Shown: one piece after another, positions 1 to 7,635 of the stretch | How the letters are laid out: every line of letters starts with the position of its first letter | Position numbering within the stretch: position 1 is the stretch's first letter | Source: JBCCTX01 sp964468435 | GTDB lineage: Bacteria > Bacteroidota > Bacteroidia > J057 | Direction of reading: 5' to 3' | Assembly (NCBI GenBank): GCA_964468435.1 | Contig: CAYXVE010000059.1 | Location: 1-28,260 of the forward strand | Length of the DNA: 28,260 nucleotides | Position numbers and translations under genes: made by a program | The notes under the pieces: model-generated | Told to the model about the DNA's origin: nothing | Databases searched by the model: none | What the model saw: the letters and a program-made list of their open reading frames with translations, nothing else

Positions 1-231
1 CATGATGTGAGAGGGTGAGACGAATTTATTTTTTCTTCAGCTGAAGATGGGAAGCATGTCTGATTGACCCTAGTAGAATCTCCTGACTATCTTAATACCT
101 TTACAAGGTTACAGAAATATATGTGACCTCATAAAATATGGCCTAGCTCAGAAATATTTTGTATAACGTAGGACCAAGGTATTATTAAAAGATTGTAACT
201 TGTTTTACGTACAAAAGCCAATATTTTCTTT

Positions 232-1548
232 ATGTATAGTAATCCTTCACTACCCAAAAAGCTGAAAATCACTGACCTGATTATTACTCCTGTAGCGGTC
301 GAGGATCCTCCCCTACTGAATGCAGCAGGATTGCATGCTCCCTATGCACTCCGTATTATTCTGGAAGTGGTTACCAATGCTGGAGTTACAGGCATCAGTG
401 AAATACCCGGTGGAGAACAAATTTATCTGGCATTACAGAAAGCCAAGACATACATTCTAGGTCTACACCCCTTTGAATTACATCAAATACAGTCTGTATT
501 GACCCAACAATTTGGGCATCAAACCGATGACCAACGAGGAGTAGCACCTTGGGATCAGCGGAAGTTGATTCACATTGTCAGCGGACTAGAGGTTGCATCC
601 CTGGACATTATGGGTAAACTGATGAATCAGCCGGTTGTCAATTTACTCGGCGGGAAGATGAGAGAGCGAGTTCCATTTGCTGCATACCTGTTTTACAAAT
701 ACGAAGGTGCAGGAGGACCTCTGGAGTTCGGCGTTGATGCGGAGGCAACAGGATGGCGCAAGGCCCGGCAAAGGGAAGCCCTGACGCCGTCCCAGATCGT
801 GGATCAGGCAAAAGTGATGTATGATTCCTTTGGGTTTCAATCCATCAAACTAAAGGGGGGAGTATTCCATCCCGAAACAGAATATCAAAGTATTGTAGCA
901 TTGCGAGAAGCATTTGGTCCGGAGGTCCCACTGAGAATCGATCCCAATGCAGTATGGTCTTTGGAAACGGGGATAGCATATGGGAAGAAAATGGAGGGGC
1001 TGTTAGAATATTACGAAGACCCAGTAAGAGGGCAGGAAAATATGAGTGAGTTGGCAAAAAAGGTAAATATACCCCTAGCTACCAATATGTGTACTACTTC
1101 ATTTGCCGATATTCCTGACAGTATTCGATTATTTTCAGAACAAATTATCCTGTCAGATCATCATTTCTGGGGAGGCTTGAGATCAACAATGGAACTTTAC
1201 AGGATCTGTCAGACATTTGGTAGGGGTTTTTCTATGCATTCCAATAGTCATCTGGGAATTTCGCTAGCGGCGATGGTTCATCTTGGCGCAGTTCTACCTA
1301 CTATGGAGTATGCACTGGATACCCATTATCCCTGGCAGGTCGATGAGGTAATCCAGGGAGGAAAGCTCCCTATAGAGGATGGGTATGTAAGGCTCCCAGA
1401 TGGTCCTGGATTGGGAGTAGAAATTGATCAGGATGCTTTAAAAAGGCTACATCAAAATTATCTGGATTGCGGGTTGAAAGAACGAGATGATGAAACTCCG
1501 ATGCAAGCCAAACAACCAGGATGGAATTTTCAATTACAACGTTGGTAA
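232..1548 (+). CDS. gudD: Glucarate dehydratase (enolase superfamily)
   Basis: Predicted to dehydrate D-glucarate (possibly also L-idarate) to 5-keto-4-deoxyglucarate, a cytosolic Mg-dependent reaction. The 438-residue length is normal for the family. Visible active-site pattern of the glucarate dehydratase subgroup: the KLK motif (K206, K208), metal ligands D237 (RIDPNA), E262 (YYEDP) and N285 (ATNMC), D309 (LSDHHFWGG) and the catalytic His in MHSNSHLGIS (H336). An Asn as third metal ligand together with the HSNSH motif favours glucarate dehydratase over mandelate racemase or galactarate enzymes; this is family knowledge, not proven here. It converges on kdgD, whose product uses its product, with only 10 bp between the stop codons. 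No TAnnTTTG promoter was seen upstream, so its promoter is unassigned. Confidence 0.9.
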   Translation: MYSNPSLPKKLKITDLIITPVAVEDPPLLNAAGLHAPYALRIILEVVTNAGVTGISEIPGGEQIYLALQKAKTYILGLHPFELHQIQSVLTQQFGHQTDDQRGVAPWDQRKLIHIVSGLEVASLDIMGKLMNQPVVNLLGGKMRERVPFAAYLFYKYEGAGGPLEFGVDAEATGWRKARQREALTPSQIVDQAKVMYDSFGFQSIKLKGGVFHPETEYQSIVALREAFGPEVPLRIDPNAVWSLETGIAYGKKMEGLLEYYEDPVRGQENMSELAKKVNIPLATNMCTTSFADIPDSIRLFSEQIILSDHHFWGGLRSTMELYRICQTFGRGFSMHSNSHLGISLAAMVHLGAVLPTMEYALDTHYPWQVDEVIQGGKLPIEDGYVRLPDGPGLGVEIDQDALKRLHQNYLDCGLKERDDETPMQAKQPGWNFQLQRW

Positions 1549-1558
1549 CAAATACTTT

Positions 1559-2476
1559 CTACACGATCAAGGCATTTCCTGCCTTTATGATGGCTTCGAG
1601 TTCTTTCAGCTCTTCTTTCGTGGGCATGACCAGAGGGGCTCTAGCAGGGCCAGCATCTTTACCAATCAGTTTTGTTGCTGCCTTTACCAAACTCACAGCA
1701 TACCCTTTTTTTCTACTTCTTAATCTCACCACTGGGATATAGAAATCCTGAATGAATCTGGTTACTTTTTCCTTTTCTCCATTTCTAAGTAACTGATAAA
1801 AATGCAGGGCCAATGAAGGAACAAAATTGAACACCGCTGAAGAGTAGGTATTCACCCCAATGGAAAGATATGCTTCTGATATGATCTCGGCAGTGGGCAC
1901 CCCTCCAACGTATACCAATCTGTCTCCAAGGGTTTTAATGGTATCATTGAGATCCTGGATATTTCCCGTTCCATCTTTTAATCCAATCAAATTAGGACAG
2001 TTGTCGGCCAGTTTCTGTAAATATTCTGCAGATAGTACTCCGTTAGCGCGATTGTAATAAATTACAGGTAGCGATGTATTGTTCAAAATAGTCTCAGCAT
2101 ATTGATAAACTCCCTCCTGTGGGCCGTTGACCAGATACGGAGGCATGAGTAATAGCGCATCAATTTTGGCTTTTTCGGCAATGCGGGCGAAAGCAATAGC
2201 TTCGGGAATACTACGTCCAATACTGGAGATGATAGGTACTTTGCGTGGTTCCCCCTGTGTAGCAATGTCAACGATTTGAGTATATTCATCGACAGATAGA
2301 GAAAAAAATTCACCCGTACCTCCGGCAACAAAGATAGCCGAGATATCATGTGTCAAAAACCACTCTATTCGTTGTGCATATCCTTCTGGATGAAAATTAC
2401 CTCGGGTATCCATATCAGTTAGCGGAAAGGAAAGCAAACCATTACCTAGGGCTTGTCGAAGTTCTGAGGTTGTCAT
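1559..2476 (-). CDS. kdgD: 5-dehydro-4-deoxyglucarate dehydratase
   Basis: Member of the dihydrodipicolinate synthase/N-acetylneuraminate lyase class I aldolase family. Predicted reaction: 5-keto-4-deoxyglucarate to 2,5-dioxopentanoate (2-oxoglutarate semialdehyde) plus CO2 and water. The 305-residue protein shows the GGTGEF loop (residues 52-57), the Tyr of the YYN segment (about Y141) and the Schiff-base Lys in GLKDGTGN (K167). The sequence around FPLTDMD and GGTGEFFSL is typical of KdgD rather than DapA. It lies 32 bp downstream of the GntP-type transporter gene on the same strand, so the two are probably one operon, and it converges on gudD. The two enzymes give consecutive steps of the glucarate route; the following semialdehyde dehydrogenase is not in this window. 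Confidence 0.9.
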   Translation of the reverse strand: MTTSELRQALGNGLLSFPLTDMDTRGNFHPEGYAQRIEWFLTHDISAIFVAGGTGEFFSLSVDEYTQIVDIATQGEPRKVPIISSIGRSIPEAIAFARIAEKAKIDALLLMPPYLVNGPQEGVYQYAETILNNTSLPVIYYNRANGVLSAEYLQKLADNCPNLIGLKDGTGNIQDLNDTIKTLGDRLVYVGGVPTAEIISEAYLSIGVNTYSSAVFNFVPSLALHFYQLLRNGEKEKVTRFIQDFYIPVVRLRSRKKGYAVSLVKAATKLIGKDAGPARAPLVMPTKEELKELEAIIKAGNALIV

Positions 2477-2508
2477 ATGTATTGTTGTTAAAGCAAAGAA
2501 TCTAATAT

Positions 2509-3939
2509 TTATACAAAAGGGAAAAGCCTTGCCAGGATCATAATGACGACTAACCCTGTACAGCCCATTACTGCTAAAAGTATTGTAAAATATCTAAATG
2601 TTTCTTGTTTTTCCATACCACTCATCTGCGTAATAATCCAAAATCCACTATCGTTCATCCAGGGAAATACTTTGGAGCCACACCCAATCACCAGTGCCAG
2701 GTAAACAGGATGAAATCCTAAGGTAGATGCATCAGCCAGTCCACTAAGAATACCGATGGCCGTAATCATAGCTACCGTGGCAGATCCCTGTGCAATACGC
2801 ATCACAACTGTTACGATAAATGCCAGGGGTAGTACAGCTATCTGATATTGTGTGGCTAACTCGCCAATTTGAATGCCAATTCCAGTTTGTTGTAATATTT
2901 TTCCAAAAGCACCTCCGGAAGCGGTAATCAAAATAATGATCGCACCACTTGTCAGAGCTTTACTGATAGTCGAACTAAACTTTTCATAATTTTTCTCTTT
3001 TGTCCACAACAAGAGCATGGCAATCAGGGCTGAGAACATAAGGGCTACGTTGCTATCACCAAATGTAGCAAAGAACATCAGTAAGCCACGGTTAATCGAA
3101 TTGGACAGTTCTCCTTCTATTGAAGTATTGATAATGGTATTACCGGCAATGAGAATTAAGGGAAGTATAACAGGTATCAGTGAGAATCCCAATCCTGGTA
3201 ATTCTGATTTGCTTTTTTCTGAAAGAGTTTTCAACGCTTCAATGTCTATATCCGGGGTATTCCTGAGTAGTAGTTCCTTGGTGCGATTTGCCCATATTGC
3301 ATACATATACCCTGTTAATACCGTCATCGTCCCAACTATCAGCCCCCCAATGATCATTGCTCCCAAATCCACTCCGAGTTCTTCCGCCGCGAACAACGGG
3401 CCTGGTGTAGGAGGAATTAGCGAATGAGCCATAGCGCTCCCAGCAGTAACTGCCATTAAGGACAATCCAAATTGTCTCGGGATCTTTACCCCCACAGACT
3501 TAACAAGGGGAATCATCAAATAGAAGACTGTGTCAAAGAAAATGGGAATCGCGAGCGTAAAAGAAGAGAACAAAAAGGCTAGTGAGGGATTTCGCCTGCC
3601 AAACGCATTTAGCAAACTTCTGATGATCCGCTCAGCTCCTCCGCTATGCATGAGACATGCACCAATGATGGACGCCATGGCGATGAGAATTCCAATTTTA
3701 CCAGCAGTATTTCCAAAAGCAGCGGCCACTCTCTTTCCAAGAGAAAGGTCAGCCATCGCTTCAGCCTCTTGTCCACTCATCCCTTGACTCAGGGCGAAAT
3801 CATAGACGAGCGCTTCGGGAGTTAACAAACCCGTAATAGCAGCAGCCAGAATCAGGGACAGCACTGCATGAAGGCGCAATACAATGATGCAAAACAGTAC
3901 AATTGCAATACCTATTAACAGGATAATGAGTGGAGTCAT
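2509..3939 (-). CDS. GntP-family sugar-acid:H+ symporter
   Basis: Inner-membrane permease of the gluconate permease (GntP) family, predicted to import a sugar acid with protons; the adjacent kdgD and gudD point to glucarate or a related aldarate, but specificity cannot be read from sequence. The reading frame is open up to 4023, but I place the start at the Met whose codon is 3937-3939 because the hydrophobic first helix (MTPLIILLIGIAIVLF) begins there and the extra 28 residues look non-coding. This gives 476 residues, slightly longer than typical gluconate permeases. Many hydrophobic segments are visible, with the conserved LIPPTPGPLFAAEELGVDLG stretch and a WMNDSGFWI segment near the C-terminus, both typical of GntP proteins. 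First gene of a probable two-gene operon with kdgD. Confidence 0.88.
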   Translation of the reverse strand: MTPLIILLIGIAIVLFCIIVLRLHAVLSLILAAAITGLLTPEALVYDFALSQGMSGQEAEAMADLSLGKRVAAAFGNTAGKIGILIAMASIIGACLMHSGGAERIIRSLLNAFGRRNPSLAFLFSSFTLAIPIFFDTVFYLMIPLVKSVGVKIPRQFGLSLMAVTAGSAMAHSLIPPTPGPLFAAEELGVDLGAMIIGGLIVGTMTVLTGYMYAIWANRTKELLLRNTPDIDIEALKTLSEKSKSELPGLGFSLIPVILPLILIAGNTIINTSIEGELSNSINRGLLMFFATFGDSNVALMFSALIAMLLLWTKEKNYEKFSSTISKALTSGAIIILITASGGAFGKILQQTGIGIQIGELATQYQIAVLPLAFIVTVVMRIAQGSATVAMITAIGILSGLADASTLGFHPVYLALVIGCGSKVFPWMNDSGFWIITQMSGMEKQETFRYFTILLAVMGCTGLVVIMILARLFPFV

Positions 3940-4186
3940 GAAATATTGCTTTCCGAAGATGGACGGTCTTACATAGGTTACACAATATATCCTAGACAAT
4001 TTACAGCTGTAAAAAGCATTCATCAGGTTACGACGGGATGAAATTCTTGATGGATGCCCATCTCCCCCTTCAACTAGCTAAGTGGTTTCGAAATTTGGGA
4101 TATGAAACGACATAATCGAAAACTCCCAGGAAGAACGAAACAGACGACCAGGAGATAATTTCACTTTCCATACAAGAGGAGCGCGC

Positions 4187-5677
4187 TTACCGCTTCAGGT
4201 GTTCAGGTGTCCACCAATCATCAATACTCGATTTCATCTCATTCACCTTTTCCATTTCTTCCTTGGCTAAATTATTCCTTTCATGCGGGTCTTCCAACAC
4301 ATTAAACAATTCTACTGAAGCATCAGGGAGATTGGTAGAATCAGGGAAAATGAGTTTCCAGGGATATTCGAGAGCTATCCGGTAACGTAGGCTTCGGTTA
4401 GGTTGGCTGGTGTCAAAAATGTCGTGATCCAGGGCTTCAGCGAAGACCGTTTTTCTGTTTTTGAGGGCATCTGGATCCGTAATGTTAACTCCAGGGAGTT
4501 CGGCCCCGGCTTCCTGTTCTATTGCTGCGAAAATGGTTGGAAGAATATCAAGGCTGGAAACATTCGTGATGGTATCCATTTTGGGAGAAATCACACCTGG
4601 CCATTTATACATGATAGGAGTCCGGATTCCGTATTCATAGGGAGTAAGTTTAGATCGGGGAGCGTAGCGGTTATTTCTCTCCGGAGCTTGTATCCATCCG
4701 TTGTCGCAAACATAGATGACAAGGGTATTATCTGTCATTCCTCTTTCTTCAATCATGTCGAGAATCTGGCCACATGTAATGTCAAACCATTCACACATAG
4801 CCCAATATCGAGCTATGGCTGGAGTAGGGGCAAGTTCCAAGTATTTTTGTTCGAGTGAATCAGGGGGAGTATGAGGAGAATGGGGGAGGAAAGGAGCATA
4901 CCAGATAAAGAAAGGATTTTCCGATTCCTGAGATTCGTTTATCAGGTCTTCTACCGATTTCAATCCTTCTCTACCGATCTTCAGGCCTTCATCCCCATGT
5001 CTACCTCCTTTTGTGGGGTCTCCATGTGTCATTCCCTGGGTAAAATGGGCATCTTCCCATGATCCTATCCACCACTTACCGGTTTGTAAACTGAGGTAGC
5101 CCGCCTCATTCAGGTATTGAGTGAGGAGCTTATTTTGATAGTACCTATCCTGGATGGGCTGAAACTTAGCTTTTCTTGCTACCATCCATTCCGGGCCATA
5201 CCTTTGACCTTCAAACTCGAATAGTGGATCATTACCCGTTACTCCGTGTTGATGGGGATATAGGCCGCTCATCATACTCGCCAAAGAAGGGCTACAGAGG
5301 GGAGCAGCTACATATCCCCGGGTAAAAGTAAAAGATTCGCTTGCCAGGCGATCGATCCTGGGTGTTTGTATGTGTGGATGCCCCATGAAGCTGTAGTCTG
5401 TCCAGCCCTGGTCATCAGAGATGATGAGCAGAATATTGGGAAGATCCCTAGATTCTGAGACCTGGTTGGTAGGAGAACAGGAAAGGAAGGCCAGGAGAAA
5501 AAAGAGAGACAAAGGACGAAGAATATTTTGGTAGGTAGTAAGCAGTAGGCGAGGCTCCCCGGAAGTTGGGAGGGATGAGAAATTGTTCGGAATCCTAAAT
5601 GGGACAAAGTACGGAAAACAGAGGAAATAAGCCTTATGCAGTTTGCAGAATATTTTAGTTAGGGTCTTTTTTTGCAT
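4187..5677 (-). CDS. Sulfatase-like lipoprotein with altered FGly motif
   Basis: Alkaline-phosphatase superfamily, sulfatase (S1-type) fold. Metal-binding SDDQGW follows the mature N-terminus, and VCDNGW supplies the usual second Asp-Asn pair. The modification site reads LCSPSLASMMSG: the Cys (codon 5294-5296) that would become formylglycine is present, but the Arg of the canonical C-x-P-S-R is Leu (codon TTG at 5282-5284). Near the N-terminus a hydrophobic stretch ends in FLSC (Cys codon about 5477-5479), a plausible lipobox, so export and lipid anchoring are likely. The true start is unclear: the frame is open to 5749 and Met codons exist at 5749 and 5677, but the 50 or so residues before the signal peptide look non-coding; a downstream non-ATG start is possible. 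Nearby glucarate genes suggest polysaccharide-derived substrates. Confidence 0.8.
   Translation of the reverse strand: MQKKTLTKIFCKLHKAYFLCFPYFVPFRIPNNFSSLPTSGEPRLLLTTYQNILRPLSLFFLLAFLSCSPTNQVSESRDLPNILLIISDDQGWTDYSFMGHPHIQTPRIDRLASESFTFTRGYVAAPLCSPSLASMMSGLYPHQHGVTGNDPLFEFEGQRYGPEWMVARKAKFQPIQDRYYQNKLLTQYLNEAGYLSLQTGKWWIGSWEDAHFTQGMTHGDPTKGGRHGDEGLKIGREGLKSVEDLINESQESENPFFIWYAPFLPHSPHTPPDSLEQKYLELAPTPAIARYWAMCEWFDITCGQILDMIEERGMTDNTLVIYVCDNGWIQAPERNNRYAPRSKLTPYEYGIRTPIMYKWPGVISPKMDTITNVSSLDILPTIFAAIEQEAGAELPGVNITDPDALKNRKTVFAEALDHDIFDTSQPNRSLRYRIALEYPWKLIFPDSTNLPDASVELFNVLEDPHERNNLAKEEMEKVNEMKSSIDDWWTPEHLKR
5529..5549. repeat. Degenerate 7-bp tandem repeat, three copies
   Basis: On the plus strand TGGTAGG, TAGTAAG and CAGTAGG follow each other without gaps. 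They lie just upstream of the signal peptide of the sulfatase-like gene. Similar heptamer strings occur in some Bacteroidota genomes as far as I recall; here the copies are few and imperfect. Confidence 0.45.
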
Positions 5678-5879
5678 TTTGGTTGATTTAGAGCTTGGTT
5701 GAGAATCTTTGTCATATACTACAAAGAATATGTGTATTATAAAAATCATTAAAAGGGTTTCTCCCTCAATGTTGGTAATAGTTAGATATAACTGATCATG
5801 GGAGATCGTTTTTAAGGGACATAATACCGAATCTGGATTAATTCACCAAAAGTGCGGAAAAACCACTTTTAAGGACAGT

Positions 5880-5948
5880 TTACAATTGTCTTTGAGACCG
5901 TTTCTCTACAATAGCTTTCGGAAGGTGTGCATCTATAATAAAAATCAT
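5880..5948 (-). pseudogene. Truncated DUF5615 PIN-like toxin remnant
   Basis: A 22-codon frame whose ATG (5946-5948) overlaps the TGA of the DUF433 gene in an ATGA arrangement, exactly as expected for a coupled antitoxin-toxin pair. Its product begins MIFIIDAHLPKAIVEK, matching the N-terminal IDAHLP segment (with the first acidic active-site residue) of DUF5615 PIN-like toxins of VapBC-type systems. It then stops at 5880-5882, whereas intact members run to about 110-120 residues. I found no continuation in other frames in the 130 bp downstream, so most of the gene appears deleted. Assignment rests on a short match plus context. Confidence 0.6.
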
Positions 5949-6172
5949 GCAGCAAAGGGGATGATAACCGTTCCTTTACTTTTAATAGACGCTGTTGCAT
6001 AGGCTAAACAAGCAAGGATGTCTTCTTCCTCCAAATCTGTAAATTCTTCCAGAATGGCAGATACTGAATCTCCTCCTGCCAGATATTCCAAAATGGACTC
6101 TACTGGATATCTCATCCCACGAATAGTAGGTTTCCCGTGATTTATCTCGGGATTGATTGTTATTCGTTCCAA
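5945..6172 (-). CDS. DUF433 antitoxin-like protein (orphaned)
   Basis: 75-residue protein of the DUF433 family, which usually acts as the DNA-binding antitoxin of VapBC-like modules with DUF5615 PIN-like toxins. Visible family features: the INPEINHGKPTIRGMRYPVESIL segment (beginning ERITINPEINHGKPTIRGMR) and the EEDILACLAYA helix near the C-terminus. The stop codon overlaps the ATG of a toxin frame that breaks after 22 codons, so the antitoxin appears to have lost its partner. It is the third reading frame of a run of four toxin-antitoxin frames on the minus strand (6832 to 5880). No promoter matching TAnnTTTG was found directly upstream. Confidence 0.8.
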   Translation of the reverse strand: MERITINPEINHGKPTIRGMRYPVESILEYLAGGDSVSAILEEFTDLEEEDILACLAYATASIKSKGTVIIPFAA

Positions 6173-6271
6173 TAAGGACTTTTCACTACTTATATCAATT
6201 ACTTTTGATTATGTTAAAAATAAGAAAAGTATATGAATGTGGCTAGATGGGAATGAGTCCCCAAAATGCCA

Positions 6272-6535
6272 TCATCTTGAATATAAATCCTCAATTCCAT
6301 TCCATAGTGTACAAGAATCTCTCGATCTGCCAAGATGAATTGAAATTCCCATTGGGATATTCCCAAGTGTTAATAGTACCCTTTGAGTCTGATTTGCATA
6401 GGTAAGATGTTCTTCATCTATCGCAGTCCGAGTCCCTGCTTCCACACAACTTAATATATCAATTCTTCTTTTTAGCAATCCTTTTACTACTGCATTCGGA
6501 ATATATTTATCTGTATAAAACTTAATCTTAGTCAA
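6272..6535 (-). pseudogene. Degraded DUF5615 PIN-like toxin
   Basis: The first 53 or so residues match DUF5615 PIN-like toxins: KFYTDKYIPNAVVKGL, an IDIL strand, an EAGT..A.DEEHL stretch and QRVLLTL. After RVLLT the family would continue with an acidic DF-rich segment and an H-x-G-I strand; this frame instead gives unrelated sequence and ends early (87 residues against about 110-120). Other frames of the same strand contain short look-alikes (GNFNSSWQIER in one, HYGMEL in another), consistent with more than one frameshift. The usual first acidic pair DE is DK here. It lies 51 bp after the first DUF433 gene. Probably non-functional; an intact divergent protein cannot be excluded. Confidence 0.65.
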
Positions 6536-6586
6536 GACCTAATTTCCTTCTCAATTTAGAATTTGTCTGCGATTTTGAGGTATTTC

Positions 6587-6832
6587 TCAACTATTCATCA
6601 TCTGGCCCATTTTTTCATGATGAGCATGGTAATAAGCAAGAGCTGCATAAACATTTGCCAGTTCTAGCTTATAGGTATGGGCAATTTCGTTAGCACTTTT
6701 ACCTAGCATCTCAAACCATATGACAATATCTATAATCGTAATCCTATGCCCTGCTATCCGAGGCTTACCTTCTACAACCTTGGGGTCTTTCTCTATTTTC
6801 GCGTCTTGTGTGGATAACATGCTATCTTTCAT
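6587..6832 (-). CDS. DUF433 antitoxin-like protein
   Basis: DUF433-family protein, the usual DNA-binding antitoxin partner of DUF5615 PIN-like toxins. Typical features are IEKDPKVVEGKPRIAGHRITI in the N-terminal half (key residues D, P, GKP, I, G, R), the IVIWFEMLGKSANEIA helix-turn region and a final ANVYAALAYYHAH helix. The frame is open to an ATG at 6901, but the first 23 codons (hydrophobic, Cys/Tyr rich) do not belong to the family; Met codons at 6830-6832 and 6818-6820 are better starts, giving 81 or 77 residues. The following frame is a degraded toxin. First gene of the toxin-antitoxin run. Confidence 0.78.
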   Translation of the reverse strand: MKDSMLSTQDAKIEKDPKVVEGKPRIAGHRITIIDIVIWFEMLGKSANEIAHTYKLELANVYAALAYYHAHHEKMGQMMNS

Positions 6833-6901
6833 ATAAAAAAACCGATAAAATACACAATGCGATACAGATACAACTAAAAGGGAGATTATTTTATCCTTCA
6901 A

Positions 6902-7150
6902 TAAGCTGTCAACAATATTTCAATAAAAGAAGGTTTTTCCTATAATGAGATAATATAATATTTTTAGTTTTTCAGAAAACCCCATAAGAAGATCATTCTA
7001 ATAAAAAAACTACTTTTATAAGTAATTAATAGTGAATTAGTTAAGATTCTAAAAATATCACATAAATTGGAGATTCTTTTGTATACTTATTACAAGTGTA
7101 AACTTATTACAAGTAGCAAATAACCAATAATCATATATTTAAAGAGAAAG
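6902..7150. other. AT-rich spacer between toxin-antitoxin remnants and tRNA
   Basis: About 250 bp of AT-rich DNA with no convincing reading frame and no perfect TAnnTTTG in either direction. The only structure I see is the pair of identical 13-mers listed separately. Confidence 0.6.
7085..7114. repeat. Two identical 13-mers with 17-bp period
   Basis: ACTTATTACAAGT occurs at 7085-7097 and again at 7102-7114. Each copy is itself a partial palindrome with ACTT and AAGT arms. Period, size and symmetry resemble an operator for a dimeric regulator, but the nearest start codon on the minus strand (DUF433 gene) is about 250 bp away and the tRNA 3' end is 37 bp away, so the target is unknown. Confidence 0.5.
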
Positions 7151-7234
7151 TACCCAGGGCCGGAGTCGAACCGGCACGTCATTGCTGACATTGGTGTTTG
7201 AGACCAACGCGTCTACCAATTCCGCCACCTGGGC
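7151..7234 (-). tRNA. tRNA-Leu (anticodon CAA)
   Basis: Read on the minus strand, the 84-nt sequence folds as a class II tRNA. The acceptor arms GCCCAGG and CCTGGGT pair with one G-U at position 1-72, followed by discriminator A. The D-loop has the GGTAGA segment, the anticodon stem-loop is TTGGT-CTCAAAC-ACCAA with anticodon CAA, there is a long variable arm, and the T-arm is GCCGG-TTCGACT-CCGGC. The 3' CCA is not encoded. It reads codon TTG. Confidence 0.96.
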
Positions 7235-7294
7235 TTTTAGTGTAGAAGGGTCATGGATGACCTACTTTGAAAGAATCTTTTAATCAAAAGAATA

Positions 7295-7325
7295 CAAAAT
7301 TACATGCTGTGACAACACTAAGCAA
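7295..7325 (-). promoter_or_regulatory. Predicted promoter of tRNA-Leu
   Basis: On the minus strand TAATTTTG (7302-7295) matches the Bacteroidota -7 consensus TAnnTTTG exactly, with TTG (7325-7323) 20 bp upstream as -33 element. Transcription would begin near 7289-7291, about 55 nt before the mature tRNA. Confidence 0.6.
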
Positions 7326-7598
7326 GCAGAATGTGAGATAATGATAATAACTATAGCAGCCGTAAAGTTCATCTGGATAGTAAACACTCGTAGCTTGAAA
7401 CCTACACATTAGAAACACATATTCCTCACCACATATTCAATACATGGATAACTCAAAAAATAATTGCCAATATCAAAGTCGATCCACTATTTCAACAATC
7501 CATAAAGACAACATCTAATCATTAGGCTTAGAAAGGAGTACAAATTGCTACTCTAGTAACTAAATTGGCACACAAAATTTTTTAAGATTTCTACTTTT
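7326..7598. other. Intergenic, no feature recognised
   Basis: Together with the tRNA promoter region this makes a gene-free stretch of about 360 bp (7235-7598). I see no reading frame with family resemblance and no stable hairpin here. Confidence 0.5.
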
Positions 7599-7631
7599 TT
7601 TGGAGAACTAACCAAAATTATCTTATATTTG
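7599..7631 (+). promoter_or_regulatory. Consensus promoter of small RNA candidate
   Basis: TTTG at 7599-7602, a 21-bp spacer and TATATTTG at 7624-7631 form an exact match to the Bacteroidota housekeeping promoter (TTTG, 17-21 bp, TAnnTTTG). The predicted start is near 7635-7638. No protein gene follows on this strand; the transcription unit would end at the terminator at 7695-7727. Confidence 0.7.
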
Positions 7632-7635
7632 TAAT

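Noticed and set aside
1..3. CAT at the window start as the ATG of a minus-strand gene leaving the window
   Set aside because: Only one codon is visible and no promoter or ribosome-binding signal supports it.
37..48. Palindrome CTTCAGCTGAAG as terminator or operator
   Set aside because: Short self-complementary string with no loop and no T tract on the useful side; could be chance.
3017..3427. Plus-strand open frame of 136 codons
   Set aside because: Lies entirely inside the GntP-type transporter gene on the other strand and has no family resemblance.
6240..6400. Plus-strand frame across the degraded toxin as a separate small gene
   Set aside because: No promoter or family match; it is antisense to recognisable toxin sequence.
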